This document shows, in pieces, positions 1 to 7,984 of a stretch of 38,771 nucleotides of DNA. The stretch comes from AP-15 sp035570935. Lineage in GTDB: Bacteria > Pseudomonadota > Alphaproteobacteria > ATCC43930 > CGMCC-115725. The DNA lies in contig DATMKU010000440.1 of the NCBI GenBank assembly GCA_035570935.1, forward strand, positions 1 through 38,771, in the 5' to 3' direction. The first letter of the stretch is position 1; every line of letters begins with the position of its first letter. The position numbers and the translations under genes were made by a program. Under the pieces are notes generated by a model. That model saw nothing but the letters and a program-made list of their open reading frames with translations, was not told where the DNA came from and ran no database searches.

Positions 1-252
1 CCGCGCGGCCCGCACCCAATCTCGCAGTTTAACGTGATCTTCAAGAACGAGGAGTTTCAAAACGTCGTGCCGTGGCTGATGCTCAACCGCGAAGGGCTCG
101 ATGTATTAGTCCATCCGCTGACCGAAAGCTCGTACGACGACCACAGCAAGAATGCGCTGTGGCTGGGCACGCCGGTGCCGATGAAGCTCGACATCCTGCG
201 CCCGACCTATCGCGCCGAATTGCTGCCGAAGGATCTGGCCCACACCGCCTGA
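1..252 (+). CDS. DOPA 4,5-dioxygenase family protein, C-terminal part
   Basis: The reading frame is open from base 1, so the true start lies left of the window. The visible 83 residues match the C-terminal half of the DOPA 4,5-dioxygenase family (PF08883). They run through HPISQFNVIF, VPWLMLNREGLDVLVHPLT, a DHS motif and an ALWLG stretch before a TGA stop. Conserved histidines (HPIS, VHPLT, DHS) fit the metal-binding, vicinal-oxygen-chelate-like fold of this family. In bacteria these are small cytoplasmic extradiol-type ring-cleaving enzymes whose substrate is usually unknown. The next gene is on the opposite strand, so no operon partner is visible. Family assignment is firm; substrate is not. 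Confidence 0.85.
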   Translation, partial: PRGPHPISQFNVIFKNEEFQNVVPWLMLNREGLDVLVHPLTESSYDDHSKNALWLGTPVPMKLDILRPTYRAELLPKDLAHTA

Positions 253-342
253 CGCCGTTTTCCGGGACCTGCGGCGACCATCAGCCGCGACGCCCGAGGT
301 TCTTCCCGGCAACGGCGCCCCTCGATTGCCACGGCAGCCGCC

Positions 343-711
343 CTAATCGGGCGGCCAGCGAGGGGCGGCGCCTGCCTCGCGGATCGGCGTGGTTTCAACC
401 GCGAGCGGCTCGTAAAGTGCCAGGATGTCGGCCGCCGCCTGGGCCTCGGCGGCGTCCTCGGCCTGCACCAAAACCGCGGTCTCGCCATTCTGGATGTACC
501 GCGCAAAGCTATGCCGCACGTCGCCCCACACCAACGGGTCCACTGCGAGCGCTTCGAGTTCGGGCTGAACCGTCGGGGGAACCGGCCCGATTTCCTTTAG
601 AACGCGGTGCGCGAGGCGGTTGTGCGGGAAGCCTTCGGTATGCAGCCGATGGTAGGCGTCGAGCGCGATGCCGCTCGACGGAAACAGGCCGATGACAAAA
701 TTTGCCGGCAT
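343..711 (-). CDS. small hypothetical protein, possible stress-protein-like fold
   Basis: A 122-residue soluble protein, not confidently recognised. It starts with ATG after a strong GGAGGGTCCCTT ribosome site. The N-terminus (ANFVIGLFPSSGIALDAYHRL) reads as a beta strand followed by a helix. A later stretch (GETAVLVQAEDAAEAQAAADIL) repeats that strand-helix pattern, as in YflT/general-stress-type alpha-beta domains of the form 'vigvFdsyedA...'. That similarity is only an impression. There is no signal peptide or membrane helix. It lies alone between a plus-strand gene and the DUF4142 gene on its own strand, with an 84-bp gap to the latter. Confidence 0.7.
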   Translation of the reverse strand: MPANFVIGLFPSSGIALDAYHRLHTEGFPHNRLAHRVLKEIGPVPPTVQPELEALAVDPLVWGDVRHSFARYIQNGETAVLVQAEDAAEAQAAADILALYEPLAVETTPIREAGAAPRWPPD

Positions 712-795
712 AAGGGACCCTCCGTCGCCGATGCTCGGCGGTGAACCTCTCGTTCAACAATCCAGCGACAGGAGAGTTTCCTCGGTCGTGACGCG

Positions 796-1386
796 CTATC
801 TCGCCGCGGTTGCGGCCAATTTGTCGGCGAGGGCTACCGCCATTCGACGATGCTCCTGCAGGGTCGGGAGCGTGCTCCGGGCGAACCGCGTAAGTTGCAC
901 GTCATGCCCCGGTCGTTCCTCCTCCTGTTGGAACAGCTTTATCGCCTGGTCGTGATCGACCACCATCGCGTGAGCGTATTCGCGATCGAAAGTTCCGTCG
1001 TGCTCGTTCGCGAGTTTTTCGCGGAGCTTTTGATGTTCGATATCGAGCGTTTGCGGCGCATCAACGCCATCGGCTTGCGCAATCGTCGCCAGCCGCTCGC
1101 CAATTTTTGTATGATCGGCAATCATCCGGTCGGCAAAGCGCCGGACATCGGGGTTGGCCGATTTCTGGGCGAGCTTGCTGAGATCGATCTCGGCGAGGCC
1201 GCCATGCGCGGCGTTGCCGATAAAATCCCGGTCTCCTTTATTAAGCACGACCCGGGCCGGCGCCGTCGAGCCGGTCGCGGCCGGCGGCGCGGCCGGCTTC
1301 GTCTGGGCCATTGCCGGCGCGATCAGCCCCGATGCCGACATCAACGCGACGGTGACGATCGCCGTCAGGGTGCGCTTGCGATCCAT
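796..1386 (-). CDS. DUF4142 domain-containing exported protein
   Basis: A 196-residue protein with a Sec signal peptide (MDRKRTLTAIVTVALMSASG, cleavage near APAMA-QT), a short Pro/Ala linker and a DUF4142 (PF13628) ferritin-like helical domain. Recognisable family pieces are DRDFIGNAAHGGLAEIDLSKLAQ, VRRFADRMIADHTKIGERL and the C-terminal LPTLQEHRRMAVALA. Members are periplasmic and of unknown biochemistry, often linked to stress. The reading frame stays open for 79 more codons upstream, but the ATG at 1386 is preceded by GGAGG at good spacing and begins the signal peptide, so it is preferred. It is divergent from the GIN-domain gene across 191 bp that probably holds both promoters. Confidence 0.88.
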   Translation of the reverse strand: MDRKRTLTAIVTVALMSASGLIAPAMAQTKPAAPPAATGSTAPARVVLNKGDRDFIGNAAHGGLAEIDLSKLAQKSANPDVRRFADRMIADHTKIGERLATIAQADGVDAPQTLDIEHQKLREKLANEHDGTFDREYAHAMVVDHDQAIKLFQQEEERPGHDVQLTRFARSTLPTLQEHRRMAVALADKLAATAAR

Positions 1387-1577
1387 CGCACGGTCCTCCG
1401 AATTTGGAACATATCCCTTCAACGGGGGGCCGGCGGCGCGGTTCCCCCTCGCGTCGCAGGGTCGCCGCCAGGCAAATGCCCCGGCTCTGCATGCGGTTTT
1501 GGCTTCCAAGCGTTGTTCCCGGCCGGGGGTCGTGATATCCCCGGCAGCGGTCCGGGTGATCGAGGCGTCGGGGTCGG

Positions 1578-2330
1578 ATGAGGAATGCGGCGGGTGCGGC
1601 GATCGTGATTGTGACGGCTTCACTGGCGTTCAGCGCCGCCTGGTCGCAGACCAGCGTGATCCAGCAAAACAATGTCAGCGTCAATCACGAGGGCGCCAGC
1701 GTCACGGTCAGCGGTCAGACCGTGTCGGTCGATCTGTCGACCACCGGCGGGCGGGTTGTCGGTGACGGGCACCCGGCATCGGAAACGCGTCCGGTCGGCC
1801 CGGTTACGGCGGTCAACGTGGATGGCGCTTTTGCGCTGACGGTCAAGTCCGGGCCGCCCGGCCTGACGATCGAGGCCGACAAGAACCTGTTGCCGATCAT
1901 CAAGACCGATGTGGCGAATGGACGCCTCGACATCTATACCGACCGATCATATTCGCTCGACGGCCGGATCAAGGTCACCCTCAGCTCGCCCAACGTCAGC
2001 GAAATCTCCGCCTCCGGCAGCAACCAGATCGACGGCGAGGGGCTTGCCGGCGGGCCGCTGTCGATTTCGCTGAATGGCTCCAACCACGCCGTGCTGACCG
2101 GCACGGTCTCGGCGTTGACCGCGCGGATGGCTGGGGCAAACCACCTCTCGGCGCGGCAGCTGACCGCCGATTCCGCCAATGTCACGGTCGAGGGTTCGGG
2201 CAATGCGGCGATCGACGCGCAGCAGCAGGTCGTCGCCGAGATTTCCGGCGCGGCTTCGATCTCGGTCTACGGCAACCCCAAGGCGCGCAGCACCCAGGTC
2301 AACGGCGCAGGCAAGATCACCTTCGAGTGA
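1578..2330 (+). CDS. GIN-domain (DUF2807) exported protein
   Basis: A 250-residue protein with a signal peptide (residues 1-23, cleaved near AWSQ-TS) and a putative auto-transporter adhesin head GIN domain (DUF2807, PF10988). The domain shows a repeating parallel-beta pattern rich in S/G/N: AVNVDGAFALTVKSG, LDIYTDRSYSLDGRIKVTLS, EISASGSNQIDGEG, ISLNGSNHAVLTG, VTVEGSGNAAIDA and ISVYGNPKARSTQVNGAGKI. This matches the beta-helix 'GSG' ladder of the family. It probably sits in the periplasm or at the surface, with unknown ligand. The unknown gene at 2347 follows after 16 bp, so the two may be co-transcribed. Confidence 0.85.
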   Translation: MRNAAGAAIVIVTASLAFSAAWSQTSVIQQNNVSVNHEGASVTVSGQTVSVDLSTTGGRVVGDGHPASETRPVGPVTAVNVDGAFALTVKSGPPGLTIEADKNLLPIIKTDVANGRLDIYTDRSYSLDGRIKVTLSSPNVSEISASGSNQIDGEGLAGGPLSISLNGSNHAVLTGTVSALTARMAGANHLSARQLTADSANVTVEGSGNAAIDAQQQVVAEISGAASISVYGNPKARSTQVNGAGKITFE

Positions 2331-2346
2331 GAGGTGAGCAGGGGCG

Positions 2347-2988
2347 ATGACGACCGGCGGCGTTTTTCTGGAGTTCGCCGACCGCCGCCCGCCGGTCGGC
2401 ACCCTCCGCGAGGTCAACGCGAGTCTGGCGCCATACGGCTCCCGTGTATCGCCGCTGGACCTTGCCGGCGTGCCCGGCGATATCCGCCGCCTGCTCGCAC
2501 AGCCGCATTTGACCGACGCTGAGGCCGATCGCGTCAAGCGGCAATTCCTGCTGCCCCGCGAGCGCTTGTTGCAGATCATCGCGGAGGCCGGACGCGCGCC
2601 CCATGTCGCGGGCGGCGGCTCAATCGCGCCGTTTGTGGAAAACCACGGCTACGCCTATCCACAGCTTTACCTTGCCGAGGCCGGAGTCGACTACGGCCGC
2701 TTCGACCGCTTTCACGTGAACATCGCGGATGACGGCACCGGCGTCGACGAGATCGGGCAGCTATTGTCCGGCGGCGGGATCAGAATATTGCAGCGCCGGC
2801 CCGGCGGCGGGATCGCGACCCTGCACCTGGCTTGCCCGTCACCCGACTACGGCTGGATCGTCACCTATGACGGCGGCTCGTCGCACATCGGCAGCCTCAG
2901 TGCCGCGCGCCCCGGCACAAAGTTTTTGATGCAGGTCATCGGGCCCAAACGCTGGCTCATGCGCTACGACGACCAAGCCCCGTCATAA
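2347..2988 (+). CDS. hypothetical protein
   Basis: A 213-residue protein that I do not recognise. It has no signal peptide and no membrane helix. The N-terminal half contains GVFLEFADRRPPVGTLREVN and a helical DIRRLLAQPHLTDAEADRVKRQF segment. The C-terminal half is beta-rich with Gly/His content (HVAGGGSIAPFVENHGYAYPQLY, GWIVTYDGGSSHIGSL), which could suit a cupin-like or jelly-roll fold, though no defined metal motif is evident. It starts 16 bp after the GIN-domain gene and ends 30 bp before the MetX-like hydrolase, so the three plus-strand genes may form one transcript. Confidence 0.7.
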   Translation: MTTGGVFLEFADRRPPVGTLREVNASLAPYGSRVSPLDLAGVPGDIRRLLAQPHLTDAEADRVKRQFLLPRERLLQIIAEAGRAPHVAGGGSIAPFVENHGYAYPQLYLAEAGVDYGRFDRFHVNIADDGTGVDEIGQLLSGGGIRILQRRPGGGIATLHLACPSPDYGWIVTYDGGSSHIGSLSAARPGTKFLMQVIGPKRWLMRYDDQAPS

Positions 2989-3018
2989 CGGCCGACCGAC
3001 CCATAGGGCGAACCAGCG

Positions 3019-4032
3019 ATGCCGGATTACGAAATCTTCGAAGCGGGCGATGTCGTCTTGCAATCGGGGCTCACCTATCGCCGGGCGCGCCTCGCCTACA
3101 AGACCTACGGCACGCTCGACGCGGCAAAGGCGAACGCCATCGTCTACCCGACCTCCTACGGCGCGCAGCATAACGACCTCGAATGGGCGATCGCGCCCGG
3201 CAAGGCGCTCGACCCGACCAAATATTTTATCGTGATCATGAACAAGTTCGGCAACGGGCTGTCGTCGTCGCCGAGCAACACCCCGCCGCCTTTCGACCGC
3301 GCGCGGTGGCCGCATTTCACGATGACCGACAATGTCCGGGTGCAGCAGCGGTTGTTGCACAAGGTCTTCGGCATCGAACGGGTCAAGCTCGTCTACGGCT
3401 TTTCAATGGGGGCGCAGCAGGCGTTTCACTGGGGTGCGTTGTTCCCCGACCGGGTCGAGCGCATTGCCGCGATCTGCGGCTCGGCCAAGACCTCGCCGCA
3501 CAATTTGGTGTTTCTCGAAGGGGTCAAGGCGGCACTAACCGCCGATCCCGCCTGGCAGGACGGCTGGTTTGCGACCCCGCCCGTCCGCGGCTTTCAGGCG
3601 ATGGGACGGGTCTATGCCGGCTGGGGGCTGAGCCAGGCCTTCTACCGCGAAGAGGAGTGGCGCAAGCTCGGCTTTTCGTCGCTCGAGGATTTTCTGGTCG
3701 GCAGTTGGGAGGCCAACTTTCGCCGCCGCGACGCCAATGACCTGTTGGCGATGCTGTGGACCTGGCAGCACGCCGACATCAGCGCCAACGAGCTCTACGC
3801 CGGCGATCTCCGTCGGGCGCTCGGCGCCATCGCCGCCGACGCATTGGTAATGCCGTGCGAGACCGACCTTTATTTCACGGTCGAGGACAACCGCCGCGAG
3901 GTCGCGCGCATGCCGCGCGCCGAATTGCGGCCGATCCCGTCGATCTGGGGCCACCGAGCCGGCAACCCCGCGCAAAACCCAGCCGACGCCAAATTCCTCG
4001 ACGCCGCCGTGCGCGAACTTTTGGCGCGCTGA
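3019..4032 (+). CDS. alpha/beta hydrolase, homoserine O-acetyltransferase (MetX)-like
   Basis: A 337-residue alpha/beta-hydrolase of the MetX-like group. The nucleophile elbow is GFSMGAQQ, with Ser129 as the likely nucleophile. A late acid in PCETDLYF (Asp283) and a His in IWGHRAG (His312) complete a Ser-Asp-His triad at the spacing typical of the family. The N-terminus (LAYKTYGTLDAAKANAIVYPTSYGA) also resembles homoserine/serine acetyltransferases. However, the canonical 'GGSMGGMQ' elbow is altered, and genes of this subtype are usually left as 'alpha/beta fold hydrolase'. I therefore do not assign methionine synthesis. Cytoplasmic. It is last in the plus-strand trio. Confidence 0.88.
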   Translation: MPDYEIFEAGDVVLQSGLTYRRARLAYKTYGTLDAAKANAIVYPTSYGAQHNDLEWAIAPGKALDPTKYFIVIMNKFGNGLSSSPSNTPPPFDRARWPHFTMTDNVRVQQRLLHKVFGIERVKLVYGFSMGAQQAFHWGALFPDRVERIAAICGSAKTSPHNLVFLEGVKAALTADPAWQDGWFATPPVRGFQAMGRVYAGWGLSQAFYREEEWRKLGFSSLEDFLVGSWEANFRRRDANDLLAMLWTWQHADISANELYAGDLRRALGAIAADALVMPCETDLYFTVEDNRREVARMPRAELRPIPSIWGHRAGNPAQNPADAKFLDAAVRELLAR

Positions 4033-4113
4033 ATGACGATCATAAACCGCTATTGCCGCGGTTCGGCCAGCACCAGGCTATTTGCGCAAGCCTCGGAAAA
4101 GCGAGCGCCTAGT

Positions 4114-4590
4114 CTAATGCAGGGCAGAAGCACGAATAGCGAGGTCTCCGATGATCCAGACGAGGACCGCGCCCAAAAACAAAATAGCGACCCAGCGAAT
4201 CCACAACGGGTAAACCTTTGTTACGTCCGCCGCCGGTTCGTTGAACGACTCTGGACAACGTGCCTTTAGAAGCGCCAGCAACAGGCCGTCGGAAAAGCGC
4301 GGGACCGCAATAGGTCGGCCTTCGTCGTCTCGGACGACTTTGCCATCACTGACTAACGGTTCGCGGACGCCTATTATCGCCCTTCGCCGCACTTCTTGTT
4401 CTAATTTCTCACCAAACGATCTATTCGCCTTATCCCATTGAATACTGAATTCTCGGTCATTTTCGCGCAAGTCAAACAGCCGCGCTCGGTCGACACCCGC
4501 CTCGTTGGCAGCAGTCTCTTCGCTCCCGGTGGCAGCCAAGGCTGCCAGAAAACGCTGCTGCCGTTCCCTGCCAATCCGAGGAGACTGCAT
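4114..4590 (-). CDS. terminase-small-subunit-like protein with C-terminal membrane helix
   Basis: A 158-residue protein with two parts. Residues 1-120 look like the small-terminase-like proteins of alphaproteobacterial prophages. They hold an HTH-like segment (EETAANEAGVDRARLFDLRENDREFSIQWDKA), then RRRAIIGVREPLVSDGK and RFSDGLLLALLKARCPESF. Residues about 128-150 are a clear transmembrane helix (WIRWVAILFLGAVLVWIIGDLAI), which small terminases lack. The ATG at 4590 has a GGAAG site 7 bp upstream; a TTG at 4617 is an alternative. It is third in an AT-richer minus-strand island, 34 bp after the phosphoribosyltransferase. The fused helix argues against a packaging role and for a repurposed DNA-binding or membrane protein. 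Confidence 0.75.
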   Translation of the reverse strand: MQSPRIGRERQQRFLAALAATGSEETAANEAGVDRARLFDLRENDREFSIQWDKANRSFGEKLEQEVRRRAIIGVREPLVSDGKVVRDDEGRPIAVPRFSDGLLLALLKARCPESFNEPAADVTKVYPLWIRWVAILFLGAVLVWIIGDLAIRASALH

Positions 4591-4624
4591 TGGAAATCTT
4601 CCGTTCTCGGCCGACAACTTGCAC

Positions 4625-5350
4625 CTACCAGGTTAATTCACTGGCCGTAAAAGGGCGTCGCGACGCGGAGCCGTCGAGGGAGGTGGGTCTTTGTTCCGGT
4701 GTCGACTCACCGTCGCGGGACCCGATCGGAAGCCCACCGCTGGCACCTGAGATCCAAACGATTGACGATGCCGCCACACCCGATCGCCGCAGCATCAGAG
4801 CGGCTTCTTCCAGATGCCAGCCGGATGTCGCAACGTCGTCGATTATCATCACCGATCTTGGAGGATCTGCGACTTGCCGCAGCTGAGGGGTAGTAGTGCA
4901 TTGCCTGGGGTGGCTGGATCCCGGGCAGGGTCTGTCCGCGAATATCTGTAGAAACGGTAGATCAATCGCGCTCGCGACCGACTGCGCGAGTTGCTTGCCA
5001 AAACAGTCGGCTCGCCGCGAGTGGCCACAAGGGATGCAAGTGATTGCATCCACAGGTTTGTTGCCAAATATTTCCCGGACCAGCGTCGCAATGGATTGGG
5101 CGGCGTCTGCAATTAGCACGGGATCAAGCGCCTCTTTCTCTTGCTTTAATATCCTGAGACCGCGCACCCGCGCACGTGATCGCCAAGCATATGCCGCGAT
5201 CCAGCGTATCTCGTTTCGGCGAAACAGGGCAGGCCGATACACCAGCGAGGCCAAAAGAGATGATCTTGGGCGCGCGAATTCAGCTTGGTCCACCACGTTC
5301 CGGAAGGTGGCCTCCGCGAAATCGATGAATTTTTCTTCACTGTTTAGCAT
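4625..5350 (-). CDS. phosphoribosyltransferase-like protein (ComF/PRT type I fold)
   Basis: A 241-residue protein. The diagnostic element is the PRPP-binding loop VMIIDDVATSGWH (residues 167-179), with the hydrophobic strand, two acids and T-S/G turn of type I phosphoribosyltransferases. A second family feature, ITCIPCGHSRRADCFGKQLA (about 103-122), resembles the 'vPvp..r...RGfnqa..LA' region of ComF-like proteins. The N-terminal 70 residues are basic and unrecognised, and no zinc ribbon is visible. Several Cys (105, 108, 116, 142, 151) could suggest a metal site. The ATG at 5350 has an AAGGT site 9 bp upstream. It lies 45 bp after the upstream unknown gene and 34 bp before the terminase-like gene, so all three are probably co-transcribed. 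Substrate unknown. Confidence 0.82.
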   Translation of the reverse strand: MLNSEEKFIDFAEATFRNVVDQAEFARPRSSLLASLVYRPALFRRNEIRWIAAYAWRSRARVRGLRILKQEKEALDPVLIADAAQSIATLVREIFGNKPVDAITCIPCGHSRRADCFGKQLAQSVASAIDLPFLQIFADRPCPGSSHPRQCTTTPQLRQVADPPRSVMIIDDVATSGWHLEEAALMLRRSGVAASSIVWISGASGGLPIGSRDGESTPEQRPTSLDGSASRRPFTASELTW

Positions 5351-5395
5351 GCGTGGCGACCTTGCCCGTCGTGACCAGTGATCAAGGAATATCGT

Positions 5396-5926
5396 TTATT
5401 CGCGAAACTGGTTTTCGAAAGCGGCAGTATGCACCATCTCGCCTACGAACACCGATTCTTGAAAGGTGGCCTTCTGTGCCGACATCGGGCACTCGGAGAC
5501 TATAAGAGGCTTGTCTTTCCTAAGCGATGTGTTAGACCGCCCTTCCAGTGCAATGGCAGCCCGCTTGCCCGCAGCGCGAGCAACCTCATGAATTCTCGCC
5601 AGCGCCGCTTCTCGCGGAGACAACAGCTCATAAACTGGTCGCCTCCAAGAGTTTCCTGGACAGGATAATACCACGCCTTCGGCCGTCGCTTCTTCTTTTA
5701 CTGTGTAGAACGCCTTTAGAGCTGCCAGCGGGAGAACCCTTACCGGGTCGAGCTCGACAATGATCGTCCGCCGGACGCGGCGAATGAAAACGAACCCGCA
5801 TTGTCGAATGGCGTAGTTAATTAGGTCTGGGTCAGCGTCGCCCACCTCAGCAGCGGCACTGAGCAACTCTGGCTCTACGTAATTTCCAGCATCGTTGAGC
5901 AAAACGCCGATCTCGATTGGGCGCAT
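5396..5926 (-). CDS. hypothetical protein, first gene of the low-GC island
   Basis: A 176-residue protein of unknown family. It begins MRPIEIGVLLNDAGNYVEPE at an ATG with an AAGGTGG ribosome site; a GTG at 5974 would add 16 residues but has no good site. It is predicted soluble. The first 70 residues mix helix and strand (DLINYAIRQCGFVFIRRVRR followed by TIIVELDPVRVLPLAALKAF), and the C-terminal half is helical and basic (REAALARIHEVARAAGKRAA). Base composition is clearly lower in GC than the flanks: 31 of 60 bases in 5401-5460 are G or C, against 44 of 60 in 6841-6900. The linked phosphoribosyltransferase gene suggests a joint function that I cannot name. Confidence 0.72.
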   Translation of the reverse strand: MRPIEIGVLLNDAGNYVEPELLSAAAEVGDADPDLINYAIRQCGFVFIRRVRRTIIVELDPVRVLPLAALKAFYTVKEEATAEGVVLSCPGNSWRRPVYELLSPREAALARIHEVARAAGKRAAIALEGRSNTSLRKDKPLIVSECPMSAQKATFQESVFVGEMVHTAAFENQFRE

Positions 5927-6208
5927 GAATTGGGCCACCTTGGGGGGAGGTGTCGATTGACACTTCTTTACCACAGATGTGCTTGAACCCCGCGTCCAAA
6001 ATGGGTCTGGCTTTCGGTCAAGAAAACGATCGATTTGCGTCTTTTTCTACGTTAGCGTGCATACGTATTTGTAAAGGACTATTAGCGAGAGTAGGCATCC
6101 GTTCTGGAAGCTCGTCCAGCGACGTTGACGACGTCGGCTCCCGTCCTGCAGCTGTTGGAAGGCTCACTGCGTGCTGCCTCCCGGTAATTCCCTTTCAGAC
6201 TATTAGCG

Positions 6209-7984
6209 TCAGCCGGTTTCCGCGAGTGCTGTCGCGGTGTCGGGCGGAAGCGGGATGCGCTCGATATGGCGACGGTGCCAGAGCGAATAGAATAAGAGGT
6301 TCCAGGCGGCGCGCCCGGCGCGCTTCTGCCCGGCGGCGGCAAACAGATTTTCGACCGCGTCGGGGCGGCAGATTTCGCGCACCGCCGGCGAGCGCGCGAC
6401 AAGCGGACCGATCGTCTCGGCGCGGCGCGCGATCCAATGCGCGACGGGCACGGTAAAACCACGCTTGCGGGCGAGCGGCTGGGCATTCGGCAAGTGCTCG
6501 GCGAGCCAACGGCGCAATATCCATTTGCCGAGGCCGCGGCGCACCTTCAGCTCGTCTGGCAGACGAAACGTCAGCGCTCCCAACTCGCTGTCGAGATACG
6601 GCGTGCGGCCCTCGGCGCCATGCGCCATCAGGCAGCGGTCGAGCTTGATCAACAGATCGTTCGGCAGCCAGTCGGCGCAATCGACCGCCTGCGCCGCCTG
6701 GAGCGGGGTGCGCCCGCGGCCGCCGCCATGCACCTCGGCCGCGGCGATGCCGTCGCGCCACCCGGCGATCTCGCCGCGCAAAACGCCCAGATCGTCGAGC
6801 ATGCCGCGGGCGTGCGGCCGGCGCCCGCCCGCCCACCACGGCCGCAGCACGCTGCGATAGCGGCCATAGCCGCCGAGCAGCTCGTCGCCGCCTTCACCCG
6901 AGAGGATCACCTTGATCCCGGCCTCGCGCGCGGTGCGCGCCAGCACCCAGGTCGGCAGGATCGCGTAATCGGCGGCGGGATCGTCGACGCAGGACACGAT
7001 TTCCGGGAGCAGCCGCCAAAAATCGGTTTCAGCAAAGGTCACTTCAACATGCTCGGCGCCGACCGCCTCGGCCGCCGCACGCGCCGCCGGCCGCTCGTCC
7101 TCGCCATCGGCGAAGCCGATCGTGAACGCCTTGACCGGGCGCTCGGCGAGCCTCGCCATCATCGCCAACAGCGCCGTCGAATCGATGCCGCCCGACAAAA
7201 ACAGCCCGAACGGCACGTCCGAGCGCTGGTGCATGCGCACGCTGTCGGCGAGCACCGCATCGAGCCGGGCCAGCGCCTCGTCCTCGCCAAACGCGACCGG
7301 GCCGTCTTCGGGCAAAGCCGCGCGCCGCTGGCGCTCGACGATCCGGCCCTGGCGGACGATCACCGTCTCGCCCGGCAGGACCCGGTTGATCCCTGTAAAG
7401 ATCGTCTCGCGGCCGGTGGTGAACTGCATCTGCACCAGCTCGTCGCGCGCCTGCCGCAACAGCTTTGGGGCGACGATCCCGGCCTCGATCAGCGCATTGG
7501 GCTCGGAGGCAAAAGCAAAGCCGTGCGCGGTCTCGGCGTAGTAAAGCGGCTTGATGCCAAACGGGTCGCGAGCCAACACCAGGCGGCGGGTGGCGGGATC
7601 GTGCAGCGCCAGCGCATACATGCCGCGCAAATAAAGTGTAAAATCGAGCCCGTGGCGGCGATAAAGATGCAGGGGCAGCTCGCAATCGGATTGCGTCGAA
7701 AAGGCGATCGGGCGGGCGCTGTCGCGCAATGTCTCGCGCAGTTCGAGGTAATTGTAGATCTCGGCATTGGCGATCAGTGCGGCGCCGCCGGGCTCGTAGA
7801 GCGGCTGGGCTCCGGTCGCGAGATCAATGATCGCGAGCCGGGTCTGCACCATACCGACATCGGCCGAGCGATATTGGCCGACACCGTCCGGCCCGCGATG
7901 GCGCAATACCGCCTCCATCGCCCGTAGCGGCGGCGTTGGCGGGAGCGCGCCGTCGAGGGTCATCATCCCGGCGATGCCGCACAT
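6209..7984 (-). CDS. asnB: asparagine synthase (glutamine-hydrolysing), AsnB type
   Basis: A 591-residue class II amidotransferase. It starts MCGIAGMM, which places Cys2 as the glutaminase nucleophile after Met removal. The N-terminal Ntn domain shows RHRGPDG, RLAIIDL, NAEIYNY and LARDPFGIKPLYY. The synthetase domain carries the ATP pyrophosphatase loop SGGIDSTALLA, then LSGEGGDELLGGYGRY and a late RTPYLDSEL. The start is fixed by homology and overlaps the upstream stop as TGATG. It is last in a coupled operon of glycosyltransferases. Such AsnB-like enzymes in polysaccharide loci may amidate uronic acid or amino-sugar carboxylates rather than make free asparagine; this is inference. Cytoplasmic. 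Confidence 0.93.
   Translation of the reverse strand: MCGIAGMMTLDGALPPTPPLRAMEAVLRHRGPDGVGQYRSADVGMVQTRLAIIDLATGAQPLYEPGGAALIANAEIYNYLELRETLRDSARPIAFSTQSDCELPLHLYRRHGLDFTLYLRGMYALALHDPATRRLVLARDPFGIKPLYYAETAHGFAFASEPNALIEAGIVAPKLLRQARDELVQMQFTTGRETIFTGINRVLPGETVIVRQGRIVERQRRAALPEDGPVAFGEDEALARLDAVLADSVRMHQRSDVPFGLFLSGGIDSTALLAMMARLAERPVKAFTIGFADGEDERPAARAAAEAVGAEHVEVTFAETDFWRLLPEIVSCVDDPAADYAILPTWVLARTAREAGIKVILSGEGGDELLGGYGRYRSVLRPWWAGGRRPHARGMLDDLGVLRGEIAGWRDGIAAAEVHGGGRGRTPLQAAQAVDCADWLPNDLLIKLDRCLMAHGAEGRTPYLDSELGALTFRLPDELKVRRGLGKWILRRWLAEHLPNAQPLARKRGFTVPVAHWIARRAETIGPLVARSPAVREICRPDAVENLFAAAGQKRAGRAAWNLLFYSLWHRRHIERIPLPPDTATALAETG

Noticed and set aside
6077..6208. 11-bp direct repeat GACTATTAGCG at 6077-6087 and 6198-6208 as possible island boundary
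   Set aside because: Too short, both copies are at one end of the island only, and no integrase or tRNA is adjacent.
5950..6456. Plus-strand ORF in the gap before asnB
   Set aside because: Most of it is antisense to asnB; the unique part has no ribosome site or domain. The gap 5927-6208 shows no supported gene.
6437..7927. 496-codon plus-strand ORF opposite asnB
   Set aside because: Antisense of the AsnB motifs; no recognisable protein features.
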